Shown: piece after piece, positions 1 to 10,503 of the stretch | Numbering within the stretch: position 1 is the stretch's first letter | How the letters are laid out: each line of letters starts with the position of its first letter | From: Deltaproteobacteria bacterium | GTDB taxonomy: Bacteria; Myxococcota; Polyangia; Haliangiales; Haliangiaceae | Direction: 5' to 3' | Length of the DNA: 22,319 bases | NCBI GenBank assembly: GCA_018262455.1 | Contig: JAGSPR010000106.1 | Coordinates: 1-22,319, forward strand | The notes under the pieces: model-generated | The model's input: only the letters and a program-made list of their open reading frames with translations | Database searches by the model: none | Told to the model about the DNA's origin: nothing | Translations under genes and position numbers: made by a program

Positions 1-7
1 TCCGCCC

Positions 8-1816
8 ATGTGGTCCGTTCGCGCACGCTGGCTGCTGCTCGGCATCGCTGCGTGCGTCCTGATCGGTCACTCGCTCGCGTACAACTTCGTCACCGACGAC
101 GCCTACATCTCGTTCGTGTACTCGCGCAACTTCGCCGAGCATGGCGAGCTGGCGTTCAACCTCGGCGACCCGGTCGAGGGCTACACGAACTTCTCGTGGA
201 CCGTGGTGATCGGGGCGCTGATGGCGGTCGGCGTCCCCCCGGAGCTGTCGTCGCGCTTGCTCGGGCTCCTGTGCGCGCTGGGGACCCTGGTCCTCGTGTT
301 CCGGATCATCGAGAGGGCGCTCGGCCGCAAGACGCCATGGGCCGTGGTCCCGGCACTCCTGCTCGCGGCCTCGTCGGGCTTCGCGTGCTGGACCTCGGGC
401 GGGCTCGAGACCCAGCTGTTCACGCTGCTGGTCACCGCCGCGATCCACGCCGTGGTCGCCGCGACCGAGCATCCCCGCGCGCTGCGGCGGGCGGGCTGGC
501 TGCTGGCGCTCGCGGCGATGACGCGCCCCGAGGGCCCGTTGATCGCGGCCATGCTCGGGCTCGCGCACGTCGTCCAGGTCGTCGTCGTGCTCGTCGCCGA
601 TCGCAAGGTGGCCAAGCCGGGGCCGCGCAGGTTCCAGTTCACCGAGGAGTGCCTCGCCGCCGCGTGGTTCCTTGGGTTGTGGGCGCCGTGGTTCGCGTGG
701 CGCTGGTGGTACTACGGCTACCCGTTCCCGAACACGTACTACGTGAAGGCTGCCGGGAACTGGGCCGATCCGAAGATGGCCTCGGAGATGGTCAGCCACG
801 GCCTGTATTACGTCTGGGTCTGGCTCCGGCAGACCCACGTGCTCTACGTGCTCCCGATCGCAGGGGTCGGGCTGGTCTCAGCGATGCTGAAGCCGCGCTC
901 GCCGCGGTTCGTGCTCGGCCTCGCGTGCACCCTGCTCGCGATGTTCTACGTGCCCTACGCGATCAGCGTCGGTGGCGACTTCATGGGCCTCCACCGCTTC
1001 ATCATGCCGCTGTTCGTCGTCGCGGCGATCGCGGTGGTGCTCGGGCTCGAGTGGATCCTGTCGTGGGTACCGCAAGATCGCGTCTCGGTGGTGACGTACG
1101 GCGTCGTCGGACTGCTGGTGCTCGCGGTGGCCGGCTACGCGATCGCGTCGGGTCACGAGCTCGCGAGTGTTCAGGTGATGCCATTCGTGGTGATGGGATC
1201 GACGGTGGCCGCGGCCGTGGTGGCCAAGCTCGTGGGAGGCCGAACCGCGCCGCGCGCCGCGCTCGCCGTCGTGACCTGCGTGGTCCTCGTCGGTGCGTTC
1301 GCCGACACCCAGCTCGCGCTGACGCGCCGCTCGCTCGATCCCACGAACCTCGCCGCCGACCGCGGCATCATCGACACCCCCGCGTTCCTGATCGTCTACA
1401 CCGAGGACCGCGCGAAGATCGGCCAGGCGATGGCCTCGTGCTTCCGCCCCGATGACTTCAGCATCGTCGGCGGTGCTGGCGCTCAGCCGTACTACGGCCT
1501 GATGCGCGGGATCGACGTGTTCGGCCTCGTCTCGGACCGGATCGCGCACGACTCGCCGCGCAGCCGCGCCCGCGCCGGGCACACCAAGTGGGGCTCCGAC
1601 GAGATCCTTGCCAGCTACGATCCGGATTTCGTGTTCAGCTGCTACGAGATCCATCGCACCGCCGCGCAGCCGCAGCTGGGGTGTGCGGCGCCGTGGAAGC
1701 GACGCGGCTTCGAACAGGTGACGATGTACATCCCTGGCCTCGTCGAAAGGGGCGAGTACTACACCTTCCTCGCGAACAAGGCGCGCGACTTCCAATGTCC
1801 CGGCCGCGTACACTGA
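8..1816 (+). CDS. GT-C fold membrane glycosyltransferase (AftB-like / PMT superfamily)
   Basis: This is a 602-residue polytopic inner-membrane protein. Residues 29-64 hold the signature of AftB-like and related GT-C enzymes: TDDAYISFVYSRN, then GDPVEGYTNFSW. The acidic pair D30/D31 lies in the first periplasmic loop after transmembrane segment 1 (about 8-25), where GT-C enzymes keep their catalytic acid. About ten hydrophobic segments follow to residue 440. A soluble C-terminal part (about 445-602) contains the 'DVFGLVSDRIA' and 'GHTKWGSDEIL' type motifs common in this family. Known members transfer a sugar from a polyprenyl-phosphate donor to a glycan or protein on the periplasmic side; donor and acceptor cannot be told here. 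The ATG at 8 is close to the window edge, so a Shine-Dalgarno site cannot be judged, but the first membrane segment follows it directly. The 3' end overlaps the next gene by 22 bp, suggesting co-transcription. Confidence 0.85.
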   Translation: MWSVRARWLLLGIAACVLIGHSLAYNFVTDDAYISFVYSRNFAEHGELAFNLGDPVEGYTNFSWTVVIGALMAVGVPPELSSRLLGLLCALGTLVLVFRIIERALGRKTPWAVVPALLLAASSGFACWTSGGLETQLFTLLVTAAIHAVVAATEHPRALRRAGWLLALAAMTRPEGPLIAAMLGLAHVVQVVVVLVADRKVAKPGPRRFQFTEECLAAAWFLGLWAPWFAWRWWYYGYPFPNTYYVKAAGNWADPKMASEMVSHGLYYVWVWLRQTHVLYVLPIAGVGLVSAMLKPRSPRFVLGLACTLLAMFYVPYAISVGGDFMGLHRFIMPLFVVAAIAVVLGLEWILSWVPQDRVSVVTYGVVGLLVLAVAGYAIASGHELASVQVMPFVVMGSTVAAAVVAKLVGGRTAPRAALAVVTCVVLVGAFADTQLALTRRSLDPTNLAADRGIIDTPAFLIVYTEDRAKIGQAMASCFRPDDFSIVGGAGAQPYYGLMRGIDVFGLVSDRIAHDSPRSRARAGHTKWGSDEILASYDPDFVFSCYEIHRTAAQPQLGCAAPWKRRGFEQVTMYIPGLVERGEYYTFLANKARDFQCPGRVH

Positions 1817-3924
1817 ACGACCGGATCGACGCGGTCCGGGCCGAGCGCGCCGCGCCGCTCCCTCGCGCCACCACGCTCGGCGTACGCCCTCCCACCGCCC
1901 GCAGGTTCTGGGGAGTGATCCCGATCGCCGTCTGCGTGCTGCTCCTGGGGCTGCGCGCGTGGCTGCACACCGATCCGCTCGATCAGCTCGCTGTCGTGGC
2001 GCCGGCTGCCGGCGATCCGGCCGGCACCGAGGCGCGCGCGGGATCGATCGCGATCGCCCGCGGTGGGCCCGTGATCCTCGGGTTCCAGAGCGACAGCGAA
2101 GCCCGGCTATCGTTCGCGGGCCACGAGATCCACGGCAAGGGGCTGCAGAAGGATCGGAGCGTGGTGATGCACGGACCCGCCGCGATCCGGTTCGCCGGGC
2201 CGCCAGGCGCGCGGCTCGTGTGGAGCCCGGTTGGCAGGCGCGGCGATCCCGAGTACGTGCCGGCGAGCTCGCTGTCCCCCGAGTCGCCGGAGCGCGCGAC
2301 GTTCGATGGGCCGGGGACCGCTCCGCTCGATGGACTCGTCGCGCTCGGCCTCGTCCTCACGCTCGTCGTGTCGCTGTGCGTGATCGCGCGTCGCCGGCTC
2401 GTGGCGGTATCGCGGGACACCTGGATCGCGATGGCAAGCGTGCTCGCGGTGGCGCTCGTCGTGCGGCTGATCGGGCTCGGCGACCAGGGCCAGACCTGGG
2501 ACGAGGACGTCAACTGGGCAGCCGGTCGCAACTACGTCACCAACCTCGTCGCGCTCGACTTCTCCGACAGGTCCTGGATCTGGAACTACGAGCACCCCCC
2601 GGTCATGAAGTTGCTCGACGGGATCGGCGCGCAGTTCGCGGACGGCTTTGGCCCCGCGCGCGCTCTCTCCTCGCTCTGGGTGGCGCTCGGCTGCGCGTTG
2701 CTCGTCCCGATCGGCGCCCGGCTGTATCGCTTCCGGGTCGGCGTGCTCGCCGGCCTCATCGCCGCGCTGCTGCCACCGCTCGTCGCGCACGGCCAGATCG
2801 TCGGTCACGAGGCACCGACAGTGCTGTGGTGGGCGCTCGGGATCTTGCTCGCGCTCGGCGTCCACGACTACCTGCCTTCGGACGATCGCCGGGCCCTTCG
2901 CATCCTCCAGATCAGGCTCGCGTGGGTCGGCGTCGTCGTCGGGGTCGCGATCGCGTCTCGCTTCGTCAACGGCCTGCTCGGGCCGCTGTGCGCGCTGATC
3001 GTGGTGCTGCAGTCCCCGCCGCGCTGGCGGCTGGCGACGCTCGGCTGGGGGGCCGCGGTGATGCCGATCGCGACGGTCGCCACCGTGTACCTGCTGTGGC
3101 CGCGGCTGTGGCTGCACCCGATCGCCAGCCTCGAGGCCTCGTTCGCGAAGCTCTCGTCGCTGCACAGCCCCGAGCCGTTCCTTGGCAACGTGACGAACCA
3201 TCCGGGCAGCCATTACTTTGTCGTCTACCTCGTGGCGACGATTCCGGTCGGCTTGCTCGCCGGGGTGGTCGCGTGGTTCGTGCGCTCCGGGATCGATGCG
3301 CGTGGCGCCCTCGTCTCCGGTACGCACGCCGCGCGCGACCGGATCCGCGCGTCGATCGTCGTGCTCGCATGGCTCGTGATCCCGCTCGCCGTCAGCTTCT
3401 CGCCGGTGCGGCAGGACGGGGTGCGCTACGTCATGCCCTGCATCCTGGCGCTGGCGATGATCAGCGCGGCGGGGTTCGAGGCGATCGCGACGTGGATCAG
3501 GATCCCCCGCGGCTCCCTGGCGCTCGCGGCGATCGTGGTTGGCTACCTCGGCCTCACCGTGGTTCGCGCGGCGCCTTACTACCTCGACTACTTCGGAGAG
3601 CACACCGGGGGCGCGGGCGCCGTCGCGGCGAGCCGGTCGTACGAGACCGCGTGGTGGGGGGAGGGGCTCGATCGCGCGATCGCCTACGTCAACGAGCACG
3701 CCGCGCCGGGCGCGCGGGTCCATCGCGAGTGCGTCGAGCCCGCGCACCTCGCCTGGTTTCGCGAGGATCTGTGGGCGCCAATGACCCGCGAAGCCCACGA
3801 GGCCGCGTGGATCGTCGTCTACGCGCCCGCCACGCACGGCTGCACCATCCCGAAGGATGCCCGCAAGGTGTTTGCGGTCGAGCATGACGGGGTCGAGCTC
3901 GCTGCGGTCTACGCGCGCCCTTAG
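1795..3924 (+). CDS. GT39/ArnT-like membrane glycosyltransferase with PA14-like insertion
   Basis: I start this 709-residue protein at the ATG at 1795, because the reading frame further upstream is only antisense-quality sequence inside the previous gene. Transmembrane segment 1 is at about 41-57. A soluble stretch (about 62-175) then follows, with a PA14-like look: [14 protein letters not shown], then a basic/loop part, then an 'ARLVWSPVG...EYVPASSL' strand pair. The GT-C core begins at about 180. It has [13 protein letters not shown] (acidic residues 236-238) in the first large loop and [10 protein letters not shown] at about 265-274, both typical of PMT_2/ArnT-type enzymes that use polyprenyl-phosphate sugars. 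Eight to ten more membrane segments follow, and a periplasmic C-terminus. The 22-bp overlap with the preceding GT-C gene suggests translational coupling and a joint pathway. The substrate is unknown. The PA14-like assignment is by eye only. Confidence 0.82.
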   Translation: MSRPRTLNDRIDAVRAERAAPLPRATTLGVRPPTARRFWGVIPIAVCVLLLGLRAWLHTDPLDQLAVVAPAAGDPAGTEARAGSIAIARGGPVILGFQSDSEARLSFAGHEIHGKGLQKDRSVVMHGPAAIRFAGPPGARLVWSPVGRRGDPEYVPASSLSPESPERATFDGPGTAPLDGLVALGLVLTLVVSLCVIARRRLVAVSRDTWIAMASVLAVALVVRLIGLGDQGQTWDEDVNWAAGRNYVTNLVALDFSDRSWIWNYEHPPVMKLLDGIGAQFADGFGPARALSSLWVALGCALLVPIGARLYRFRVGVLAGLIAALLPPLVAHGQIVGHEAPTVLWWALGILLALGVHDYLPSDDRRALRILQIRLAWVGVVVGVAIASRFVNGLLGPLCALIVVLQSPPRWRLATLGWGAAVMPIATVATVYLLWPRLWLHPIASLEASFAKLSSLHSPEPFLGNVTNHPGSHYFVVYLVATIPVGLLAGVVAWFVRSGIDARGALVSGTHAARDRIRASIVVLAWLVIPLAVSFSPVRQDGVRYVMPCILALAMISAAGFEAIATWIRIPRGSLALAAIVVGYLGLTVVRAAPYYLDYFGEHTGGAGAVAASRSYETAWWGEGLDRAIAYVNEHAAPGARVHRECVEPAHLAWFREDLWAPMTREAHEAAWIVVYAPATHGCTIPKDARKVFAVEHDGVELAAVYARP

Positions 3925-3937
3925 CTGCCCTTAGCTG
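3918..3937 (+). repeat. 10-bp tandem duplication across the stop codon
   Basis: CCCTTAGCTG occurs twice in direct succession (3918-3927 and 3928-3937). The first copy contains the TAG stop of the GT39-like gene. It is probably a replication-slippage duplication. No stem-loop with a T-tract is visible here. Confidence 0.8.
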
Positions 3938-3999
3938 GTCTCACGGTCGCCCCCGCGCCTCGCCTCCTCGGTAGGTAGCGATCGCCGTGCGCCCCGTGT

Positions 4000-4023
4000 C
4001 GACATGCGTGGCATGTGATGTCG
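4000..4023. promoter_or_regulatory. Nested dyad symmetry upstream of the region-4 HTH gene
   Basis: Two inverted repeats overlap here. ACATGC (4002-4007) pairs with GCATGT (4011-4016) around GTG, and CGACAT (4000-4005) pairs with ATGTCG (4018-4023). They lie about 140 bp before the start at 4163, in the longest gene-free stretch of the window (3925-4162). They could be an operator, or alternative RNA hairpins such as a terminator for the glycosyltransferase pair, but no T-tract follows. I could not find a convincing -35/-10 pair in the rest of this gap; it has an AT-richer patch at about 4037-4080. Confidence 0.3.
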
Positions 4024-4150
4024 GTGAAGATCGCACCAAAGTTGATAACGCCGATATCTCTCCACAGTTGGAAATATGCACGAGCACTTGCCACGCTGAT
4101 CGTCATGCATTTACCGTGGGCTCAAATGGGCGAACATCTGCATCGTCCAC

Positions 4151-4156
4151 AGGGGG
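4151..4156 (+). promoter_or_regulatory. Shine-Dalgarno site for the region-4 HTH gene
   Basis: AGGGGG lies six bases before the ATG at 4163. It fixes that start and makes this one of the few genes in the window with a clear ribosome binding site. Confidence 0.7.
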
Positions 4157-4162
4157 GCTAAC

Positions 4163-4756
4163 ATGGACATCGAAGAGAGTGCTCGCGACGAGGGCCACAT
4201 CGCGTGGAACACGGATGCACTGACGATCGAGTGCGTGATCACCGACGCAATCCAGGCTAGCGACAGGGATGACGGCGGCGGGGTGACGAGTGACTTCGAG
4301 GAGGAAGCGCCGACGACAGAGCTCGTGCGCCCCCTGCCGGAGGACAGTCGCAAGATCCGGCGCAACAGGCGGACGCGGCCGCGCAGCAAGACGATCGCGA
4401 TGCGCGACCTGACCGTCGCCGACGGCGAGCCCTACGTGCCCACGTCTCCGCTCACGGACGTGGCTCGCCCGCAGACCCGCGCGGAGTGCCGCGAGCACCC
4501 CGGGGCGTGCCCATGGGTCGCGTGCAAGCACCACCTGTATCTCGACGTCAACCCGGTCACCGGATCGATCAAGATCAACTTCCCCGATCTCGAGCCCTGG
4601 GAGCTCGAGCACACCTGCTCACTCGATGTCGCGGACGCGGCGGGCGGGCTGACCCTCGAGCAGGTCGGCGAGATCACGAATCTGACCCGAGAGCGGATCC
4701 GGCAGGTCGAGGCGCTCGGGCTCTCGAAGCTCGAGCACCACCGCGCGCTGCGCTGA
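4163..4756 (+). CDS. Standalone sigma region-4-like HTH DNA-binding protein
   Basis: This 197-residue protein has only the C-terminal helix-turn-helix of a sigma-70 factor: residues 163-190 read [20 protein letters not shown] followed by [10 protein letters not shown], matching region 4.2 (-35 recognition). Regions 1.2, 2 and 3 are absent, so it cannot act as a complete sigma factor. The N-terminal 60 residues are acidic and probably disordered. Residues 62-77 are strongly basic. A middle segment has C109, C116, C121, H123/H124 and C152 spaced in a way that could bind a metal. It also contains [15 protein letters not shown], which I recall as typical of short HTH proteins in deltaproteobacteria and Myxococcota. 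A role as a transcription regulator or RNA-polymerase-associated factor is an inference. It is convergent with the small exported protein gene, with a 24-bp gap and no evident terminator. Confidence 0.8.
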   Translation: MDIEESARDEGHIAWNTDALTIECVITDAIQASDRDDGGGVTSDFEEEAPTTELVRPLPEDSRKIRRNRRTRPRSKTIAMRDLTVADGEPYVPTSPLTDVARPQTRAECREHPGACPWVACKHHLYLDVNPVTGSIKINFPDLEPWELEHTCSLDVADAAGGLTLEQVGEITNLTRERIRQVEALGLSKLEHHRALR

Positions 4757-4780
4757 GGTCACGCCCGGAGCTCGCGCGCG

Positions 4781-5269
4781 CTACTTCTTGGCCGGCTTGG
4801 CCGGCTTGTCGCTGCGCGGTCCGCTGACGTTCCACGACTGCGAGCACAGGGGCTTTCCGGCCGCGGTGTACTCGCCGACCATCACCACGTGGAGCAGGCC
4901 CTCGGGCGTCACGCGGCCGGCGATCGAGAACACGCCCAGCATGCCCTCGATCATCGTGGCGCCGTTCGGCTTGGACTTCGCGCTGATCTTCCCGTTCTTC
5001 GCGGGCACGCCCGTCATCCGCGGCGTGTTGTCGATCTCGACGGTGACCTGGTTGCTCTTCTGCGTGATCGACAGCTTGCCGTGCGGGTAGTTGAGCGGGG
5101 AGGCACAGTTGGTCGAGACCTGCTCGAACTTGACGTCGTAGACGCCGACCACATCCTCGGCCCGTGCAACCGACGCCGCGAGCACGAGGGCGACTCCTGC
5201 CAGCACGCCAGCGAGCCGAGAGGCGAGCCTGTGTTCTTGGGGGGCAGCCGAGACGGACTGGGTGCGCAT
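4781..5269 (-). CDS. Small exported protein, beta-rich, unknown function
   Basis: This 162-residue protein starts at the ATG at 5269, which has AGAGGAG five bases upstream. An in-frame GTG two codons earlier overlaps that ribosome binding site and is unlikely to be used. A Sec signal peptide is clear: basic residues to about 18, a hydrophobic core GVLAGVALVLAASV, and a probable cleavage after ARA at residue 37. The mature part alternates short polar and hydrophobic strands, consistent with a small beta-barrel or lipocalin-like fold. It has exactly two cysteines, C55 and C142, near its ends, which could form a disulfide. It ends in a lysine-rich KPAKPAKK tail. I do not recognise the family. 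It lies 89 bp downstream of the S41 protease gene on the same strand, so it may share its transcript, but it also has its own good ribosome binding site. Confidence 0.75.
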   Translation of the reverse strand: MRTQSVSAAPQEHRLASRLAGVLAGVALVLAASVARAEDVVGVYDVKFEQVSTNCASPLNYPHGKLSITQKSNQVTVEIDNTPRMTGVPAKNGKISAKSKPNGATMIEGMLGVFSIAGRVTPEGLLHVVMVGEYTAAGKPLCSQSWNVSGPRSDKPAKPAKK

Positions 5270-5274
5270 GGTCA

Positions 5275-5281
5275 CTCCTCT
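5275..5281 (-). promoter_or_regulatory. Shine-Dalgarno site for the small exported protein
   Basis: On the minus strand AGAGGAG is followed by five bases and then ATG (5269). It decides the start codon against the upstream GTG. Confidence 0.7.
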
Positions 5282-5326
5282 GACGTGATTGGCGGCACAC
5301 CCATTCAGGGCGCCGCCAGGATGGGA

Positions 5327-5344
5327 GAACTACAGGAACTACAG
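5327..5344. repeat. 9-bp tandem duplication between protease and exported-protein genes
   Basis: GAACTACAG occurs twice in succession (5327-5335 and 5336-5344), just downstream of the protease stop codon. No function is evident. Confidence 0.7.
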
Positions 5345-5358
5345 GGGCTTGCTGAGGT

Positions 5359-8352
5359 TCAGGGCGCCTGCGCCGTGCGCGCCGCATCGCGGTACACGAA
5401 CATGGTCTTGACCGACCGGACTTCGGAGCTCGAGCGCGCGACCACGGTCACCATGTTGGAGCCCGGCCACAACGGCAGGTCGGTCGCGAAGCCCAACGCC
5501 TTGCTGTCCTTGCCACTGCGGTTGGACCGATAGAACACCTTGCGGCTCTCGATCTTGGCGCTCTGGTTCGACACGAAGATATAGACGTCCTCGACGTGCT
5601 GCTCGTCGGTGATCGAGCCATTGAGCTTGTAGGTGTCGGCGGTGGTCTCGAGCCCCTTCATGTTGAGCGTGATGACCGGCGGCGTGGAGTTCCACACCGC
5701 GCCGTACGCACCTTGTCCCGAACCTCCGGCGCTGACCGCGGTCGACGGCACGAAGCCGATCTTGGTGCCACCCGCGTTGAGCTTGACCTTGGTGTAAGGC
5801 CCGAACGTCCCGAGCGTGGCGTAGCTGGCTCCCTTGGTCGTGTTGCCGACGATGCTGGAGCTGTCCGCCGCGCCCGAGCGGATCGGCAGCGAGGTCTTCA
5901 TCGTGACCTCACCACCCGACTTGAGGCCGGTCACCGCCGGCATGATCTTGAACTTCAGCTTCTCGCTGGACTGGACATCGAGAGCGGCGTCGTACGCCAT
6001 CAACTCCACGATCAGCTCGTCACCGCTCAGGGTGGCATCGGTCGAGAGCGGGAACTCGAGCTCCTTGACCATGCCAGGGGCGAGCGGAGAGTCCTTGAGC
6101 TCGATGCGCGACTTGTTGAGGGTCACTCCGTCGCCGGTCGCGTTACGCAGGAGCACGGTGGCTTCCTGGGTGGGGCCCGCGCCGGTGTTCTTGAGCTGCA
6201 CCTGCAGGCGGAACTTCTCGCCGCGCTGCACCAGACCGTCGCCGTTGCCATCGTCGATCAGCTGATAGGCGTAGGCGAACACCGGGCGGGGTGCAGCCTC
6301 GACGTGGAGCTCGGTGGGGATGACGCGCGACGGCGCGTTCCGGGCTTCCTTCACTTCCATGGTGATGTGGTCGATCCGATCGAGCGCATCCTTGGGCACC
6401 TTGAGCTTCGCCGAGAACGTCTTGGTCTGACCGGGGGCCAGCTTGCCGATCGGCAGCTCGGTGTCGTCGAACACGTTGTCGTCGGTGTGGAGCCGCGGCA
6501 GCACGCGATAGGCGGCGCCGGTGCCCGTGTTCTTCACGGTCGCGGTGACGGTGACCGTGTCACCGGCCTTGACGTTGTCCTTCGGCACGGTCGCGACCGA
6601 CACCTCGAGGTTCGCTGTCTCGGCCTGGGCGACGACAGCGGTCCAGTCGACGCTGATCGTGCCGAGCGCGGCGATCAGCTTCTTCTCCTCATCGGCACGC
6701 ACCTTCGCGACGAGCTTGCCCGCACCAGCGACGAGCTTCTGCCGGTTCGGGGTGGTGACGCTCGAGACCAGGTCCTTGGCGAATCGCATCTCGAAGTCCT
6801 CGACGATCTCGTCGTCCTCGGGACCGTCCTCGTCGTCGTCGGGCTTCACCGCGGGCGTCGCACCGGCGGCGGGCTTCTTCCTGTCGACGAGGAACGCGAT
6901 CTCGTGCGCTGGCTTGTCGATGTCCTTGGCGTAGGTCGACACGAGCACCGAGTCGAGATCCTTCTCGCCATAGGTGTGCGTCGGGGGTAGCAGCCGCACG
7001 AAGTCCTCGGGCGCGTCGTTCTTCTCGGGGATGTACATCCGCTGCAACGCGATATCCGGGACGATGCCGAGGTTCTGGATCGAGCGATCTCCGGGGGTCA
7101 GGTACTGCGCGATCGTGAGCTTGAGCTTGGACTTGTCCTCGTTGTCGTAGAGCTCCTGGACCGTGCCCTTGCCGAACGTCCGCGTGCCGATGATGACGCT
7201 GCGATCGAGGTTCTTGAGCGCACCGGCGACGATCTCGGACGCCGAGGCCGAGCCGCCATTGACGAGCACCGCAAGCGACGAGGTCGTGTCGCCGAAGCCA
7301 TGCTCGGCTCGGCGGGCTTCGCGATCGCGCCCCGACACGGTCGTGACGATGGTGCCCGAATCCACGAACAGATCGGACAGCTGGACGGCCTCCTCGAGCA
7401 GGCCACCCGGGTTGTAGCGAAGGTCGAGGATCCACGACGTCGCGCCCTGAGCCGACATCTGCTTCATCGCGTCGCCGACATCCTTGGAGATGCCCTTCGA
7501 GAACTGCTTGACCTTGATGTAGCCGACGTTCTTGTCGAGCAGCTTGTGCTCGACCTGCTTGACCCGGATGACGTCGCGGATCAGGTCGAACCGCAGCAGC
7601 TGCGGCTCGGTCTTGCGCTGGATCCACAGGGTGACACCCGTGCGGGGGTCACCGCGCATGCGGTCGACGGCCTCGTTCGACGTCAGGTTCTCGGTGGTGT
7701 CCTGGTTGATCTTGATGATGTGATCACCGGCCTTGATGCCCTTGCGTGAGGCTGGGGTGTCCTTCATCGGCTTCACCACGGTGAGCTTGCGATCGATCAT
7801 CTTGATCACGATCCCGAGGCCACCGAACTTGCCGCTCGTCGACACGTCCATGTCGCGCGCCTGCTCGGGATCCATCAGGATCGAGTGCGGATCGAGCGTC
7901 CCCAGCATGCCGTTGACGGCCGCGTACTCGACCTTCGCGAGATCCGCTCCACCGTTCATGTTCGTCTCGATGAACCGGAACACCTTCTTCAGCTTCGCCG
8001 CGAGCCGCCACGGCGAATCGACGTCCTCGGTGTCGAACACCTCGGGTTTGTCGTTGACGGTGACCTTGACCTTGTTGTGCGCGACGTCGGGCTCGACGAG
8101 GACCTCGGGGATATTGAACTGCACCGAGTCGAGCGCGGCGTAGAGCATCTTCTTCGGGTCGACACGCGCGGGATCGACATAGCGATCCTTGACCCGCACG
8201 AGCGTCATGTTGAAGATCTTCAGGGCCGACAGATCGTGGCGGGCGTCCTGGCTGGGCGACGCCCGGCCTTCGGGCGACTGTTGAATCACGGTGAGGACAA
8301 GGGCAATCGCACCCGCGGCCACCACCAGGGCCAGGTTCAACCGGCTTCGCAT
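5359..8352 (-). CDS. S41 (C-terminal processing) serine protease with PDZ, CARDB-like and SH3-like domains
   Basis: This 997-residue protein is a CtpA/Prc-type periplasmic protease. It has an N-terminal anchor or signal (about 6-23) and a helical N-terminal region with TLDPHS at 152-157. The PDZ domain is at about 175-255 ([14 protein letters not shown], then [11 protein letters not shown]) and the S41 domain at about 270-435. The catalytic pair is visible: S370 in NGGSASASE and K395 in [11 protein letters not shown], 25 residues apart as in E. coli Prc and B. subtilis CtpB. Family members usually end soon after the S41 domain. This one continues for 560 residues with an acidic linker (505-520), two CARDB-like domains (about 580-690 and 695-805, each with a KNTG motif), an SH3-like domain (about 815-875, LPIRSG...GFVPS) and a final Ig-like domain (890-988). 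I believe this matches the MXAN_5808-type serine peptidases of myxobacteria. Its likely role is processing envelope proteins or controlling cell-wall enzymes. Confidence 0.9.
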   Translation of the reverse strand: MRSRLNLALVVAAGAIALVLTVIQQSPEGRASPSQDARHDLSALKIFNMTLVRVKDRYVDPARVDPKKMLYAALDSVQFNIPEVLVEPDVAHNKVKVTVNDKPEVFDTEDVDSPWRLAAKLKKVFRFIETNMNGGADLAKVEYAAVNGMLGTLDPHSILMDPEQARDMDVSTSGKFGGLGIVIKMIDRKLTVVKPMKDTPASRKGIKAGDHIIKINQDTTENLTSNEAVDRMRGDPRTGVTLWIQRKTEPQLLRFDLIRDVIRVKQVEHKLLDKNVGYIKVKQFSKGISKDVGDAMKQMSAQGATSWILDLRYNPGGLLEEAVQLSDLFVDSGTIVTTVSGRDREARRAEHGFGDTTSSLAVLVNGGSASASEIVAGALKNLDRSVIIGTRTFGKGTVQELYDNEDKSKLKLTIAQYLTPGDRSIQNLGIVPDIALQRMYIPEKNDAPEDFVRLLPPTHTYGEKDLDSVLVSTYAKDIDKPAHEIAFLVDRKKPAAGATPAVKPDDDEDGPEDDEIVEDFEMRFAKDLVSSVTTPNRQKLVAGAGKLVAKVRADEEKKLIAALGTISVDWTAVVAQAETANLEVSVATVPKDNVKAGDTVTVTATVKNTGTGAAYRVLPRLHTDDNVFDDTELPIGKLAPGQTKTFSAKLKVPKDALDRIDHITMEVKEARNAPSRVIPTELHVEAAPRPVFAYAYQLIDDGNGDGLVQRGEKFRLQVQLKNTGAGPTQEATVLLRNATGDGVTLNKSRIELKDSPLAPGMVKELEFPLSTDATLSGDELIVELMAYDAALDVQSSEKLKFKIMPAVTGLKSGGEVTMKTSLPIRSGAADSSSIVGNTTKGASYATLGTFGPYTKVKLNAGGTKIGFVPSTAVSAGGSGQGAYGAVWNSTPPVITLNMKGLETTADTYKLNGSITDEQHVEDVYIFVSNQSAKIESRKVFYRSNRSGKDSKALGFATDLPLWPGSNMVTVVARSSSEVRSVKTMFVYRDAARTAQAP

Positions 8353-8360
8353 ATCCAGTG

Positions 8361-8366
8361 ATTATA
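8361..8366 (-). promoter_or_regulatory. Consensus -10 element for the S41 protease (leaderless geometry)
   Basis: The minus strand reads TATAAT at 8366-8361, a perfect -10 hexamer, followed by only eight bases before the ATG at 8352. Transcription would start at about 8354, giving an essentially leaderless mRNA. There is no Shine-Dalgarno site. The best -35 at 17-bp spacing is CTGGCG (8389-8384), a weak three-of-six match to TTGACA. Confidence 0.65.
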
Positions 8367-8436
8367 GGGCGGTCCTCACGAGGCGCCAGGCAGAGTTGAT
8401 GCATCTCTGCCTGCGACGTTTTCGAGTGGTCGCATG

Positions 8437-8442
8437 TAGTAT
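8437..8442 (+). promoter_or_regulatory. Possible -10 element for the sigma-32 gene
   Basis: TAGTAT lies 19 bases before the ATG at 8462 and would give a leader of about 13 nt. It is preceded directly by TG. No good -35 is seen. It shares the 109-bp divergent region with the protease promoter. Confidence 0.35.
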
Positions 8443-8461
8443 GGTTCCGAGCGAGAAACGC

Positions 8462-9616
<1,155 letters not shown>

Positions 9617-9633
9617 GTCGCACGTTGATCACG

Positions 9634-10503
9634 ATGACCGGGACGCTCTACATCGTCGGCACGCCGATCGGTAACCTCGAGGACCTCTCGCTCCGCGCGG
9701 CGCGGATCCTGCGCTCGGTCGACCTGATCGCCGCCGAGGACACCCGGTCGGCCAAGGTGCTGCTCGGCCACGTCGATGCACTCGGCGCGGTCAACGCGAA
9801 CCGCAAGCTGATCTCGTACTTCGAGGGCAACGAGGCCGAGCGGAGCCGCGAGCTCGTCGCGGCCCTCGCCGCGGGCCACCACGTCGCGGTGATCAGCGAG
9901 GCGGGCATGCCCGGCGTGAGTGACCCGGGCTCCTACGCGATCGCCGCTGCGATCGAGACCGGCGCGCGCGTCGAGGTGGTGCCGGGACCGTCCGCGGTGC
10001 TCGCTGCCCTCGTCGGATCCGGGCTATCGATGGAGCGCTTCACGTTCGTCGGGTTTCCGCCGCGCGAGTCCGGTCCGCGGCGCGAGCTGTTCGGGACGCT
10101 CCGCGGCGACGTGGCAACGCTGATCTTCTTCGAGGCGCCCGATCGTGTCGGGGCCACGCTCGCCGATCTCGTGGAGGCGTTCGGGGCCGAGCGCCGGGCG
10201 AGCCTGGGTCGCGAGCTGACGAAGCTCTACGAGGAGCACGTACGCGGAACGCTGGCCGAGCTCGCCGCCCGGTTCTCGGACACCCCGCCCCGCGGTGAGT
10301 GCACGCTCGTCGTCGAGGCCAGCAAGGCCGCGGTGCACGACATCGACATCGAGGCCGAGCTGCGCCGGCTGCTCGCCGAAGGGCTCGGCCCCAAGGACGC
10401 CGCCGCGCGGCTGGTCGTGGTCACCGGCAAGCCGCGGCGCCAGCTCTACCAGCTCGCGCTGTCGCTGCAGCGCGCCCGATCCACCGACGGAGATGAGCCG
10501 TGA
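9634..10503 (+). CDS. rsmI: 16S rRNA (cytidine(1402)-2'-O)-methyltransferase
   Basis: This 289-residue SAM-dependent methyltransferase 2'-O-methylates C1402 in the decoding centre of 16S rRNA. The sequence opens with [19 protein letters not shown], the family signature, then has [22 protein letters not shown] (usually SDAGTPGISDPG), IFFEAPDRV and the conserved [18 protein letters not shown]. Its length matches the family. The ATG at 9634 is preferred over an in-frame TTG at 9625, because the protein begins exactly as its homologues do. Neither has a good ribosome binding site, which fits translation coupled to the sigma gene ending at 9616. Its own stop overlaps the GTG start of the M16 peptidase gene (GTGA), so sigma factor, rsmI and peptidase probably form one operon. 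Confidence 0.95.
   Translation: MTGTLYIVGTPIGNLEDLSLRAARILRSVDLIAAEDTRSAKVLLGHVDALGAVNANRKLISYFEGNEAERSRELVAALAAGHHVAVISEAGMPGVSDPGSYAIAAAIETGARVEVVPGPSAVLAALVGSGLSMERFTFVGFPPRESGPRRELFGTLRGDVATLIFFEAPDRVGATLADLVEAFGAERRASLGRELTKLYEEHVRGTLAELAARFSDTPPRGECTLVVEASKAAVHDIDIEAELRRLLAEGLGPKDAAARLVVVTGKPRRQLYQLALSLQRARSTDGDEP

Noticed and set aside
1588..1794. Upstream extension of the GT39-like gene
   Set aside because: The frame is open but overlaps the first glycosyltransferase gene out of frame and reads as arginine-rich shadow sequence; the ATG at 1795 is followed by a normal N-terminus.
4163..4756. Reading this gene as a complete alternative sigma factor
   Set aside because: No region 2 or 3 sequence is present; only the region-4 helix-turn-helix can be recognised.
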